64,000 nucleotides of DNA, taken from assembly GCF_947179515.1 (NCBI RefSeq), contig NC_067472.1, positions 177,120,578-177,184,577 of the forward strand, given 5' to 3'. Source of the DNA: Apodemus sylvaticus (Eukaryota; Chordata; Mammalia; Rodentia; Muridae). A program made the position numbers and the translations under genes. The first letter of the stretch is position 1, and the number at the start of each line of letters is the position of its first letter. Under the pieces are notes generated by a model. That model was not told where the DNA came from, did no database searches, and saw nothing but the letters and a program-made list of their open reading frames with translations. Shown piece after piece: positions 45,055 through 56,219 of this stretch.

Positions 45055-45165
45055 TGAGACAGGGTCTCACTATGCAGTCCAGGCTGGCCTCAGACTCACA
45101 ATCCCCCTGCCTCAGCCTCTCAAGTGTGGGGATAACAGGTGTGCACCATCACGCCTGGCTTCCTG
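45055..45165 (-). mobile_element. B1 SINE
   Basis: 'gagacagggtctcactatgc', 'caggctggcctcagactcac', 'cctcagcctctcaagtgtgg' and 'gtgtgcaccatcacgcctgg' give a nearly complete antisense B1. Confidence 0.85.
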
Positions 45166-45737
45166 GTTGGTTTCGGCTCCCCAGACAGACCTCTGCTTTC
45201 CCATGTTGAATGAGGATGCTTCTGAGCCCTTCCCAGCAGTTAGCCAGCTTCACCCAGCTCCGGAGGCTCACACAGCCTGCTGCCCCTTTCTTTCCTGTTT
45301 TGTTAGGTCTTTCTGCAATGAGTCCTTCCCAAGCCTCCTCACAGATTGTTTTGTTCAAAGGGCCAATGGTTTTCAGCCTTTGGTACTCCATACAAGCCGA
45401 ATGGGAAGAGATCAGTAAACCTCTTGGTTGGCTGAGGATAGAGGTGGCATTTTTATGGAGCCAAGGTCACTTCTAAGTAGGTGGGATGGAAGCAGAATCA
45501 ACAATGTGGTAGCTGCAAGCTGAAAGTGATTTATGTAAAGTGACTTTATAATATCCTGCCTGCCTGTCTCTGCCCCCAAGCCTTGTCCTGTCCTGCTATG
45601 GTTCACAAAGGATTGGGAATTAAAAGCTAAAAGCTACTGGGCAGCAGCATACCCTAGACTCAGGAAAGCTGGGCAGAGAGATAGGAGTTAAAGGTCAGAG
45701 TGGTTCGGGTTGAAGGAAAGTCAATGAGTTTGCACAA
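45166..45737. other. unique DNA, nothing recognised
   Basis: No named repeat or coding signal seen. Confidence 0.4.
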
Positions 45738-45948
45738 TGAACTGGAGAGGTGGCTCGGCAGTAAGGTGCACCTGCCGCTCTTACAGAGGACCTAGGTTCA
45801 AGTCTCAGCACCCTAACTCCAGCTCCAATGGATCTAGCGCCCTCTTCTGGCCTCCACGGGCCCTGCATGCATGTGTGATACACATAAAAGAACCAGGCAC
45901 ACACAAACACATACATAAAAGCAATTAAAAAATAAATAAATAAAAATA
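45738..45948 (+). mobile_element. B3-type SINE
   Basis: 'actggagaggtggctcggca' promoter half, 'aggttcaagtctcagcaccc' B box region, 'taactccagctccaatggat', and a tail with 'aaaaaataaataaataaa'. Confidence 0.85.
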
Positions 45949-46343
45949 GTGGTATCACTAATCTTGGCTGTCAGAATGATTGGATTGAAGCAAACCCAGG
46001 AGACTAGTGAAGGCCAATCAGAAATATTTAGATCCTAAGTGTTCAGATCCAATCAGTGTTTTAATCCATTGATGAATTTGAATTATATTTTGATTACTGG
46101 AAAGTGTGGAATGTGGGGCCAGCTGAAGCCACTAGGCTATTCCCCAGACATATGCATTCTTGTCTTCTCTCTCTTCTCTCCTTCCTCATTTTCTTTGTCT
46201 TTTGCTCTTCCCTGGCTGCCTTAAAGTATGTAGCCTCTCTCTCCCAAGTCCTTTTGTGATATTCTGCCTCCCTGTGCTACAGAAACTAGAATCAGCCAAC
46301 ATTAGATAAGACAAAATAAAAAGGTTCCCACCTTTAAATTGCG

Positions 46344-46659
46344 TGATAGTTTAAATGCACTTGGTCCATGGGGAGTGGCACTATTAGAAGGTGTGGCCTT
46401 GTTGGAGTAGGTGTGGCCTTATTGGAGGAAGTGTGTCACGTTGTGGGTGGGTTTGGAGAGTCCCCTCCTGGCTGCCTTTGGATCAGGGTGGGGAACTCTC
46501 AGAGAGCACTGTGTCTGCCTACATACTGCCATGCTCCCACCATGATGATCACGGACTGAACCTCTGAGACCGCAAGCCAGTCCCAATTAAATGCTGTTGT
46601 TTATAAGAGTTGCCTTGGTCATAGTGTCTCTTCACAGCAACGGAACCTTAACTAAGACA
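46344..46659 (+). mobile_element. MaLR-type solo LTR (TG...CA)
   Basis: Begins 'tgatagtttaaatgcacttg' and ends 'ccttaactaagaca'. Between lie 'gggagtggcactattagaag', 'gtgtggccttgttggagtag', 'ggactgaacctctgagaccg', 'caattaaatgctgttgttta' and 'tgccttggtcatagtgtctc', all matching a high-copy rodent LTR family from memory. 316 bp. Confidence 0.75.
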
Positions 46660-48448
46660 ATCGTTGCTGTCCATCATCTGTTCCAGTGGCAAAGGCTAAC
46701 ACAGTCATACGTGTACTCTGTGGGATGATATAAACACTCTCCTTACCAACCCCCCCTCAGTCTCCTTTTGTTCATTCAGGAGAGGGGAAGAACTTACCCT
46801 AGTGTATGGGGACACTGGTGTGCTTTCTCCCCCTGGGGTCTCCCCTAAGAATGCTGTTGGCTAGAAGGAATCGTCGTTGCAGCAAAGAGATGAAGCTAAG
46901 GGTAAGGTACCATGAATGCTGAGTTCTATGTAATACAGCACCAGTTGGCCAGCATTCCTCTAACGTCCTTGCAGTGCTTGCCTGTGGATAGAAGTGTATT
47001 AGACACCAGAGGCAGCTCAAACCTGTCTTTCCAGCTTTCTGAGTCTACCCTTCCCACAGACACAAGGGAGCTTTCCTTTCCCATGACACTCTCTACACAT
47101 ATTTCCTGAGTGTGGGCTGTAGCATGCCTCCACGGCAAGCCCCCTACTGTGTGTCTTTACTCCAAGCTCTCTGTACCTGTCAGGTGATATCAGGCTGTGT
47201 AGAGATGCTGTGACATGGTGAGCCACTTTCTCCTCTCCCTCCTGCAGGTACCTAGTGAGGGAGCCCCTGACTGGGAGTTCTGCTCAGTTAGTGACATTTC
47301 CTCCACAAGATGACTTCCTCCAGGGGTTCCTACCGATACCCCTCAGTCCCTATATAGGAGCTCCTTACAAGGGACTCTGCATATCTACTGCTTGATGCTG
47401 CTCCACACTGGAGGACCAGGCCAGATCTTATCCATGAGACAGGTACACCCAGGCCAACACTCATCCATATAGAACAAGATTATACCAACGAGGCTGCTTG
47501 TGAGGGAGAGTTTTCCTTCAGAAATGTAGCCACGGAGAGGCTTGCCGTGCTCTAGTGGATGACCCCACACTCCCTCACACAGGCAGCACTAAGTGGGCGT
47601 GGTGGCTTTATAAACAGAACACATGAGGTCAGGCTGTGGGGGAGGGGAGCAGGAGCGGGGAAGAGAGGAATTGGGGAGGGAACAGAGAGTGGATAAGATT
47701 AGAATGTGTGTGTATTTTTAATTGAGAGCCTGACCTTCAATGGCTGAGCCATCTCTCCAGCCCAGCGGATAGGAACAGATGCAGAGACCCACAGCCAAAC
47801 ATTAGGTAGAGACAAAGCCCAAATTGGAGATCTCCACCGGGTTCCTCCCCTTGGAGCTCAGGGAACCTCATGAAAGAGGAAGGATTGTAGGAGCCAGAGA
47901 GGTGGAGGATACTTGGAGAATACAGCCCGCAGACAACAACTCACAGGGGCTCATAGGGGTTCACGGGGATGGAACCATTAATCCTGGAGCCTGCATGGGT
48001 CTGTGCTAGGTCTTCTGTCTACATGTTATGGTTGTTGGCTTGGTGTTTTGTAGGACTCTTAGCAACATGAGTGAGGATATCTCTGACTCCTTTGCCTGTT
48101 CTTGGAACCCTTCTCTTTCTACTGAGTGACCTCCCCAAGCCTTGGTATGAAAATGGAGGAGATGTAGTGAAACTATAAACAAGCAGACAAATAATAATAA
48201 AATATAAAAAACTACATGTAACTTTTTTCAAACAATAAAAACATTTTTTAACATATCCTAAGATTTTGGTGACAATGAAAAGGTTGGTACATGAATTCTT
48301 GAGTCATAATTTTTTACAAAAAAGAAATAAAAATAATTGACCTCTGATGTCTCACGCACACCCACCCCCTCCCGCCCCATACCCTGTGTTAGCATCTGGG
48401 CATGTTCTCATCCTGTATGTTTGCCTTTAAAGTCAAAAGCACAAAGTT
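46660..48448. other. unique DNA with a short B2/B3 fragment
   Basis: Mostly unrecognised. At 47735-47765, 'ggctgagccatctctccagc' is an antisense SINE promoter fragment. Nothing else supported. Confidence 0.4.
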
Positions 48449-48760
48449 GGGGGCTGGAGAGATGGCTCAGCAGTTAAGAGCACTGACTGCTCCTCTGAAG
48501 TTCCTGAGTTCAAATCCCAGCAACGACATGATGGCTCACAACCATCTGTATTGAGATCTGATGCCCTCTTCTGGTGTGTCTGAAGACAGCTACAGTATAC
48601 ATATAACAATAAATAAGTCTTTGGACCAGAGCAAGTGGGACTGAAGTGAGCAGAGGTTCTGAATTCAATTTTCAGCAACTACCTGATGACTCACAATCAT
48701 CTGTACAGCTACAGCGTACTCATATACATAAAATAAATAAATAAATAAATCTTTAATAAC
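48449..48760 (+). mobile_element. B2-type SINE, composite of two right halves
   Basis: A well-preserved B2: 'gggggctggagagatggctc', 'gttcaaatcccagcaacgac', 'tgatgccctcttctggtgtg', ending 'aataaataagtcttt' near 48622. A second, promoterless piece follows directly ('ggttctgaattcaattttca', 'cagctacagcgtactcatat'), ending in repeated AAAT. This head-to-tail form fits a rat-type B2 variant, one reason to favour rat. Confidence 0.85.
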
Positions 48761-49039
48761 AAAAGCACAAAGTTTTAAGTCTTGCTTTTTACTGTCACAT
48801 AGTAACAACATTTTCCTTTGAATGGCAGTTTTTATTACTTGTGCAATATTTCATTTGGAGTGTGCCATGATGTATTAAGTCAGTCCATGTTGAATACTTG
48901 GGAGTTCACATATGGAAAATATCTTTGGAGAAATTATAGGTCTTGTTCTCTTAGGTTGAGGTTCCTAAAAGCTACTAACTGGAGAATGGATTAAGCATCT
49001 TTTAAATAGTTATTATAATAGTGTAGGTATGTATATGTG

Positions 49040-49066
49040 TATATATATATATATAATATATAATAT

Positions 49067-49105
<39 letters not shown>
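49040..49105. repeat. (TA)n microsatellite
   Basis: TA runs interrupted by 'aatatataatatatgtttta'. Confidence 0.95.
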
Positions 49106-49109
<4 letters not shown>

Positions 49110-49269
49110 CATAAAATGATAGGTTTCCACACATGTATCATATACTTTATTCATATTCACCCCAGCAGCATCTTTCTTTTTAACCCCCATCTTGTCTTTG
49201 TTTTTTTTTTTCAGTCTCCCATCCAACTTTCATCTCTATTTTTAAAATCTACACTTAATAAATGAAAGA

Positions 49270-49500
49270 AAACAGGCGATATTTGTCAGTCCAGTTTATT
49301 TTTAAAATTACTCATTGATAATTTTACACATGCATTTACTGTGTTTGGATCAAGCCACTCCCCCTTTCCTCTCCCCAGTCCCCTCCCTTTCCCTCCCTAA
49401 AACTTTCTCTCTCCCAATTTCATATATTCTCTCTTTAAAAGCCTCAGAGCTCACTTTAGTGTTACATATTTGTGCACTGTGTAGATTATCCACTGGAGCA
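49270..49500 (-). mobile_element. L1 (Lx-type) 3'UTR-like fragment
   Basis: 'tgataattttacacatgcat', 'ctcctttcc'-like C/T-rich words and 'atcaagccactccccctttc' resemble the antisense 3'UTR of older rodent L1s. Confidence 0.4.
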
Positions 49501-49734
49501 TCACCAGTCACTCAGAGACTTCATCTCTGAAGAAAATTACCCCATTGTTCCTAGCAACCATCAATCGCCAAAGCTCCTCAGGAAGGGGACAGAAAGATGG
49601 TACTAGCCAATGACAGCTGGCATCCGTAACCTGACAGTGCTTCTGCAAACATGAGCTCAAACAAGTTTTGACGACTTGCACAAGACCAGCACAAGATCAA
49701 GCCAGCCCAGATCCCAGCCATGCCAGGGAGGAGC

Positions 49735-50000
49735 TCACAAAGTCTGGTTTATTTTACTTAACATGATGACCGCCACTTCCATCCATGTCCTCACAAATGA
49801 CACAGTTTCTTCCTCTATGGATGAATAAAGGTATATGTTCCACACTGTCTTCATCAGTCCTTCCACTGGCCTGCTGATGGACATTCAGCCTCATTATGTC
49901 TGGGATGTTGTGAGGTAATAGACATGGATATCCAGGTATCTCTGTATTGACTTACATTCCTTTAGGCATATACCTTGACACATAATTTTAAAGAAATTTT
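49735..50000 (-). mobile_element. old L1 3'-end fragment
   Basis: 'ttacttaacatgatgaccgc', 'cttccatccatgtcctcaca', 'ggcctgctgatggacattca' and 'tttaggcatataccttgaca' match the antisense end of L1 ORF2. Confidence 0.6.
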
Positions 50001-50809
50001 ATATAGCTTTTTGAAGAACTTCTATATTGATTTCTGGCATGAGCCTCTTTTCACCCTGAGTAGGGTCATGCTACTTCTCCTAATTCTACTGAAGAGAAAA
50101 ATATCAAGAAGTCGGTGTGAGACTGAGACCTGCTAACCTCTAATTCTAGGGACATTAAGCAACAGCATCATGATGCCCTGGGGGACTGGTGAAAGATCCC
50201 ACTTCTCTTTCAATAGAGCAGTATTTTCCATGCATCTGGGCAGAAGATGCGGGGGTCCCTGCTGCCCAGATCTTCAAAATTAAATAAAAATCAAGGACAT
50301 AAACAGGTTGTCTTAGTATCTCTCAATGGCCAGGCTGCTTTCTGAGTGTGAGAGATAGGAATGGAGTCAGATGCCCTGGATGCTCCAGTCTTAGGAGATG
50401 TGGGATGTGGGCTGTGGGCTGTGGGCTGTAGCGTGTGTTGGCCAGCTTCCTTCCTGATAGCTAGGAGTCAAGGGGCACTTCCTTAAACCCAGTGGGGTAA
50501 ATGCTTATGACAGTCAGGGCTCATTTGTAACATACGGTGCCTACTACAATCACACTGTTCATGTAAAATTGCCAATCTGTGGCCATAGCCCTTGTTTAGA
50601 AAACGAGGCAATCCAAACACTGTAATTACAACATGCACCAGCAGCCGAGGGTTCCCTACATTAATGCAGAGTGTGGATACATTCGTCAAATCTAGTTTTT
50701 TTTTCTCCTCTCTCTCTCTCTGCCTTCTTCTCTGGGTACTTTTAAGTTCAGGGACAGAGAACATGTCTTCATTAGAAACATTAACATTCACAGGCTGTAG
50801 TAAATTTTG
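50001..50809. other. unique DNA; last part may be conserved
   Basis: No named repeat. The segment 50560-50700 ('actgtaattacaacatgcac', 'ccctacattaatgcagagtg') has TAATTA/ATTAAT words and may belong with the candidate element that follows. Confidence 0.35.
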
Positions 50810-51190
50810 ACAGTGAAAAGGTCTCCGTAACCTTTAGTTGTGGAGAAATTTACTTCCCAAGAAAATTACATCTGGCACTGTCTTAATTAATGCTAGCTTT
50901 CTTTTCTGAAAATTGTGGGCTTGTCAGTAAAAAAGGCAGAAAAACTTGAAAAGGCTGGACACAAAAGACGCCGGGAAATAAAACTCCGTGAGGTTTCATA
51001 ATATTACACTGTTTTTGTTCCTTCCAGGACGGAGATGAAAAGATCTCGTTTGATTTTGCCAAATGCGGCAACATACATGTAATGTAGAATTGATCTGCAT
51101 TTTTCCTCTTTTGTCTCTCAGTGTTACCGTGGAAGGCGTGCCTGGGAAGGTATTCTATTTTAAAAGCAATAGGTCAAATAAAATCTATAC
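50810..51190. promoter_or_regulatory. candidate conserved non-coding element A
   Basis: Repeat-free, with 'ctgtcttaattaatgctagc' (homeodomain-type core), 'tttcataatattacactgtt' and isolated CpGs in AT-rich context ('agacgccggg', 'aggacggaga', 'aatgcggcaa'), which neutral methylated DNA tends to lose. Function inferred only from texture. Confidence 0.35.
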
Positions 51191-51313
51191 ATGCGAGGGG
51201 TAGGGTAGGAGGATAATGTATGGCTTCTGTTTTTAAGCCTTTCTCTAACTGCTTGTATTAATGGCACTAGCAGTAAGGATGGGAGCTGTGTTTTCTCACG
51301 TGAATTCTGATGA

Positions 51314-51315
<2 letters not shown>

Positions 51316-51361
<46 letters not shown>
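51316..51361. repeat. (CA)n microsatellite
   Basis: About 23 CA units without interruption. Confidence 0.97.
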
Positions 51362-51363
<2 letters not shown>

Positions 51364-51835
51364 CCTGGCTTGAAATGGGCTCTAAGGAGGATGGGAGTCC
51401 TTGGCTTTCAGTTATTTCTTTTATGTGGCTTGGACTTTTATTTTGACACGAAGAAGCTTCTGGTTCCTGTATGGTTTAGAGATTCATTTAGATTCTTTTT
51501 TTTTTTCTCTTTGCTTTGTTACTTGATGGTCAAGTGTCACATTTCTCTAGTTTGAGGAAGAGGCCTAGGAGGCTCTTGCTGGCAGCGCCGGCTTTGTGTC
51601 ACGTGACAGTAAATGACACCTTTTAAAACATGGCTCTCCTGAATAGGGCTTAAAGAATGGGCAGATGCGTGTTCTGAGGGGACGCAGGAGGGAGTCATTT
51701 AGACCCTCTGGAAGCTGATGAGAGGGGAGAGAGGGGAGCTTTCCCACCGTTCCTCAGCTCCAGGCTTCCAGGTTCTCTACTTTCTGTTGCACAATCCTAA
51801 ATCAGTGTGATTTAGTTTTGTTCTATGCTTCTGGC

Positions 51836-52260
51836 CAGGAATTCCAGGACCTCTATACAGCTAGAGAGGTGCTTTATCTCTGAGCCACGCCCCCAGCCCC
51901 TCTCTGGTAGATTCTAGGCAGGGGCTCTACCACTGAGCCACACCCCCAGCCCCTCACTGGGGGATTCTAGGCAGGGGCTCTACCACTGAGCCACGCCCCC
52001 AGCCCCTCTCTGGTAGATTCTAGGCAGGGGCTCTACCACTGAGCCACACCCCCAGCCCCTCACTGGGAGATTCTAGGCAGGGGCTCTACCACTGAGCCAC
52101 GCCCCCAGCCCCTCACTGGGAGATTCTAGGCAGGGGCTCTACCACTGAGCCACACCCCTAGCCCCTCACTAGGGGATTTTAGACTGGTGCTCTGCCACAG
52201 AGCCACGCCCCCAGCCCCTCACTGGGGGGATTCCAGGCTGGTATTCTGCCATGGGAGCCA
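51836..52260 (-). repeat. 53-bp tandem array, ~8 ID-derived units, antisense
   Basis: The word GAGCCA recurs at 51882, 51935, 51988, 52041, 52094, 52147 and 52200: six consecutive steps of exactly 53 bp, then 55 to the last. Each unit reads 'ctctaccactgagccacacc', 'cccagcccctcactggggga', 'ttctaggcagggg'. It is the reverse complement of the unit at 26484-26710, with the same internal loss of the B-box centre. Confidence 0.93.
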
Positions 52261-52299
52261 TGATGCATTCTAGAAATCACCCTACCACTGCGATACAGC

Positions 52300-52440
52300 C
52301 CTATTATCTCTTTTCCTTGATTATTTTCTGACAAGGCCTCACTATGTTGCCAAAGCTGGCCTTGACCTTGCTATCCTGCTGTTATAGCCCCTCAAGCAGC
52401 TGGGATTAGAAGCCTGCACCACCAGGCTCGGCTCTGACAA
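52300..52440 (-). mobile_element. B1 half of a B4-type SINE
   Basis: 'ttattttctgacaaggcctc', 'actatgttgccaaagctggc' and 'cagctgggattagaagcctg' are antisense B1. Together with the adjoining array this forms a B4-type SINE whose ID half was amplified. Confidence 0.65.
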
Positions 52441-52934
52441 CCTTCCACCCTTATGGTTATCTCTATGCAAACAACCAGTAACACCGTCATTGTTACCAAT
52501 TTGGGTTCAGCACCCCCAAAACATTCAGGACTATTGTGGGAGCCTTTGGCGTTTAGTGATGTCTTGCCAGATGGGTGGGATCACAGGCATCTTGCTCTCA
52601 GCGGGGACTCCCTGGGTGCTCTCAGTCCCTCAGGGTCAGGCAGGAAGGCTCGCACGGGCTCCAGCACACTTGGACGCCTCCCCTTTTAATGGAGCGAGTA
52701 GGCTCAGCCTTCACCAAGCCTTTATATTGAGCTGGAATTTAATTACATGGTTTTGTTTCCATTATAAGCTTTTTTAATGGTTATTTTATATTTATGGTAA
52801 GTGCTATTAGGTTTTTTTTCATGGTAATGATATAAAGCTTCTTTTAAAAATTAAATCTATTTAAGTAAAAAAGGATGAATATAAATTAAATAAAGATATT
52901 AAGTAAAATAGAATATCGGTGGTTCTTGGGTGTG
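52441..52934. other. unique DNA, nothing recognised
   Basis: No named repeat or coding signal; AT-rich from about 52740. Confidence 0.4.
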
Positions 52935-53275
52935 GCCCAAGATGGCGAGAGTGGTGGACCAGAGCCTCAAGTTCTAGTTGGGTAGAAATGTGTTGAAGAG
53001 ACAGAGAGTCTCGGAAGAGGGCAGTTTGGATCCCTAAGCCCTCCCTGAGTCACGCACGGTTTCTCCTCCTCCCCAATCTGTAGGGTGGTAACCATGATAG
53101 GTGATTTACTGCTGCTGATAGGCCTTTCCTGATGCTGAGCCAACTCCCCTTCATTTAGTAACATATTGTGGAGCATGTGAGAGGGACCCCTCCCCCAGTC
53201 TGGCCCACTAAGTCTTCCTGTAGTTCTATGACTGCCTGCAGCATGTTGACAATAAAGTGACTTTTAAAGTGGTAC
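52935..53275 (+). other. unrecognised segment with transcript-like ends
   Basis: Opens with 'ggcccaagatggcgagagtg', reminiscent of a GC-rich 5'UTR and start codon, and ends with 'ttgacaataaagtgactttt', a good poly(A) signal. The ATG-started frame stops after 11 codons and no protein is recognised. Could be a decayed processed pseudogene or chance. No A-tail or target-site duplication seen. Confidence 0.2.
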
Positions 53276-54091
53276 CTGGGCTGCTCAAATACTCCATCCA
53301 CTTCTCTATCTGACCAGTCCAGGGCAGTCCTGAATTGGACTGAATCTAGCAAATATACTGAATTGTATGTACAAATGACACCTAAAGCTAACGTCCTCAC
53401 AGTTTTCATGACCTAACAGCCCAGCCTGAACCAATAACCAAGTCTTGGAAAGGCTATCAGAAGTGCAAGGAGAGGATGAGGTGCTCATTAATGCTGGGAG
53501 AGAAAAGGGAGTCCTCCCCGAAAGACAGCAGCTTCCTCTTGGTGAACTAGTATAGTGTAAAGAAGAGGAGGGGTAGGGAGCTGGGTGGCCTGTGAGGAGT
53601 CTGTGGGGGATGTGCATCCCATTGGGATCAGTGAAGTCCACACAGAGTCCTAGAAAACCCAGGACCATGGGGAGCACCAGTAGGTTGTAAGGAAAGGTAG
53701 GGGGGTGGAGGCTATGGGGTCCGTATAGAGTGATGTGGGTTATGGTTCTGGGAAGACAGAGCCTCTTGGAAGACAGTCTCTAGACTATCTATAAACCACC
53801 TCCTCATATCCCATCTTCCTGCCTGCTTGTAACTGCTTAGAAAATGAAATAATGTCAATTTGAAAAATTAGAGCTAAAACCAAAAGAACAACAACAACAA
53901 CAAAATCCAAAAGATCTGAGATAAGCCAATTACTAAGACAAGACTTGACTTTTGTGTCCTGGGAATGAAGGTGAAGCAGGCCGGACAACAGGACTTCTCA
54001 AGTGTTAGTGCAGGTAGCCTGTGGCTTGTGCATGTACTTGTGCATGTGTGTGCACGCACACAAATGTGTGAGCATGTACATTGCATGTGCA

Positions 54092-54097
<6 letters not shown>
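53276..54097. other. unique DNA, nothing recognised
   Basis: A 123-codon minus-strand frame (53306-53677) has no family motif. Confidence 0.4.

Positions 54098-54133
<36 letters not shown>
54098..54133. repeat. (TG)n microsatellite
   Basis: About 17 TG units, preceded by a degenerate TGCATG-rich stretch. Confidence 0.96.
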
Positions 54134-54135
<2 letters not shown>

Positions 54136-54195
54136 GCCTGTGTGTGTTGCTTGCAACTGAAACTCAGGCTAGCCCAGGGCTAGGCAAACTCTGTT

Positions 54196-54336
54196 TCACT
54201 GAGCTGAGTTCCATCTCCTCACTGGTGGATTCTAGGCATGCGATGCACTTCAGAACAACTGCAGAACAACACCCCAGCCCCTCGCTGGGGGGATTCTGGG
54301 CAAACAACGGGCTGCTCGGCCCCACCCCAGCCTTCA
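54196..54336 (-). repeat. degenerate ID-derived 53-bp-type repeat (third locus)
   Basis: Two diverged units: 'cctcactggtggattctagg' then 'ccccagcccctcgctggggg', with an unrelated stretch between. Followed by a B1-like half ('ttttaagacaaggtgtcact'), the same B4 arrangement as at 52300. Confidence 0.6.
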
Positions 54337-54420
54337 TTTTATTTGTATTTTAAGACAAGGTGTCACTAAGGTTTCCAGACAAGCCTTGATTCCTTTGTGT
54401 AGCTTTAGACCCCCACGGCC

Positions 54421-55479
54421 TCTGAATTTGGAGTTGGAGGGAAAGATGCTAAGTGTGGGCAGTATGCTCAGAACTTCAGTGCCCAAGGGGGCCTGGACTA
54501 GAGGCAGCTATTTTTTTCCCACACAGTATGCTCTCTGGAACTTAAGGGAGCTATCTTTTCTTTGTAGCGGTGCAGATCCATGTTACTGTGTTTCAAACCC
54601 CCTCTGGACCATCTGTCTAGAGCGGAGCAGAGAAAGCCCTGGAAACAGGGAGAACATACCTGGGGGCCTTGGCTGAGACCCTGAACCTCGAGAGCTCCAT
54701 CTGTTCTTACCTACTCCTCAAAGGCTGTTGAGTGACATTCACCTCAGAGCAGAAAGCTGATTGGATACTCCCAGGAATCAGGGAACCCTGGAAGCTTCCG
54801 TTAAGAGACCCGTTTCACAGGAACCAAAGATATTAAATTAAATCACAGTATATGGCCACCTTCAATTCTTTTGAAACAGCACTTTGCTATGGGCTTGGGT
54901 CCTGGGTGGGTACCATCACACCTGATGGGAGCAAAGGCTGAGTTTGGGATTGGTAGAACTTGAGGACTGGAAGGAGGGACTCGAAGTGAGATACCGAAGG
55001 CCTGCCTCCCCGACGTGAGGCGGTTCGTGCACCCCCACGGTTTTCTGTTTTCATAGTGTTCTCACACAGATTTGGAGGCTGCAGCACAATAAAAGCAAAC
55101 AAAGAACAGGCAGACACATAAGTGAGACCACACAGGTTGGGAGGTGTGACAATACTCCTCTCTCCAGGCCTTGTTCAAGGCTTTCCTCCTCCCCAAAGTG
55201 TGTTTGTGACACCCAGGTCCTCAGAGGAGGTGGACACCCCAGTCTCTTCCCTGGAACCTGGTGTCCTCCTGAAGAAGACTCTGTGCCCAAGCACACCCTG
55301 TCCAGCTTTCCAAGTGGCTAACTGAGACCCAGACTTCTTTACTCCACTGCTTCTGCATCTACCCTGACTGACTCCCCTGTCACCAGTCTCTGTGTGTTTC
55401 CACGCTCAGTGCTAGCACATTCCGTCATTGCTACACACCTCACACTTCCTTTCCGTCTTGTACGAAGCTATGGGGAGGG
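54421..55479. other. unique DNA, nothing recognised
   Basis: No named repeat or coding signal seen. Confidence 0.4.
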
Positions 55480-55900
55480 CTGGTTGGGAACAACACATTA
55501 CTGTGTTCTTTGCCTAACAATTGACAAGAGACGACACATGTATTCGCCCCAAGATAATGTACAAATATGTTTTACAGGGTTTCCTAATGATAATCACGAT
55601 ATTTCATTCTTCTTGCCCTCTAATAATGATAACAGTCTGGCGTTATTATTTTTTTTAACTGTTCTCAGCAAGTGTGACATTCAGTTCAGAGAATCGAATG
55701 TCAGCAAGAAATCCATACGCGCTCCCCGAAGCCTGGAGAAACCCCTTGTGTTTATTTTTAGGTTGCAGGAAGAATGAAGTGAACTCACCTGATTATTTTC
55801 ATTATTTTCTTTTCTCCCTCTCGGAAAGGTGTTTGGCATCGAGTGCCTTTCTGATGTTTATGCAATCCAATCATTTTGCAAGATGCCCTCATCCAAGCTG
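55480..55900. promoter_or_regulatory. candidate conserved non-coding element B
   Basis: Repeat-free AT-rich DNA with scattered CpGs ('gagacgacacatgtattcgc', 'gaatgtcagcaagaaatcca', 'tacgcgctccccgaagcctg', 'ggcatcgagtgcctttctga') and TAAT/ATTA words ('cctaatgataatcacgatat', 'ctgattattttcattatttt'). An overlapping 127-codon frame lacks any domain. Confidence 0.35.
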
Positions 55901-55906
55901 TGTGTG

Positions 55907-55909
<3 letters not shown>

Positions 55910-55942
<33 letters not shown>
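55910..55942. repeat. (TG)n microsatellite
   Basis: About 16 TG units. Confidence 0.95.
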
Positions 55943-55946
<4 letters not shown>

Positions 55947-56219
55947 GGGGGAGAAAGCTTCCTTTCTACAATAAGAGTTCATTTCATAGGGAACTGTGTA
56001 CCCTGAGTGACAAATGGCTTGGGCCCCTCAGCAAAAGACTCAACTAATTAGCAGGTAAAGAAAACACATTAAGGGTCCTCGCAGACACCAGGCAGAAACA
56101 CCTGCTTTTTATTTTAGTTTCCCTTTTTCTACAGCTACTTAGCTGTCTGGAGGACATGTGTAGTTTTCCAATGTCATTCACCCTCGCAGTCCATTGTTAG
56201 GGAGACTTAGCTTCGGGGA

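Noticed and set aside
44711..45418. 235-codon plus-strand frame
   Set aside because: Its core is Phe/Leu/Ser and Pro/Ser runs from the CTTT/CTTC tract, and it continues through an antisense B1 SINE.
53060..53140. Resemblance of the frame opening 'MIGDLLLLIG' to a small membrane protein start
   Set aside because: Only about six residues resemble anything known and a stop follows within 15 codons; too little to call a pseudogene.
55394..55777. 127-codon frame in candidate element B
   Set aside because: AT-rich composition with no domain. The block looks constrained as DNA, not as protein.
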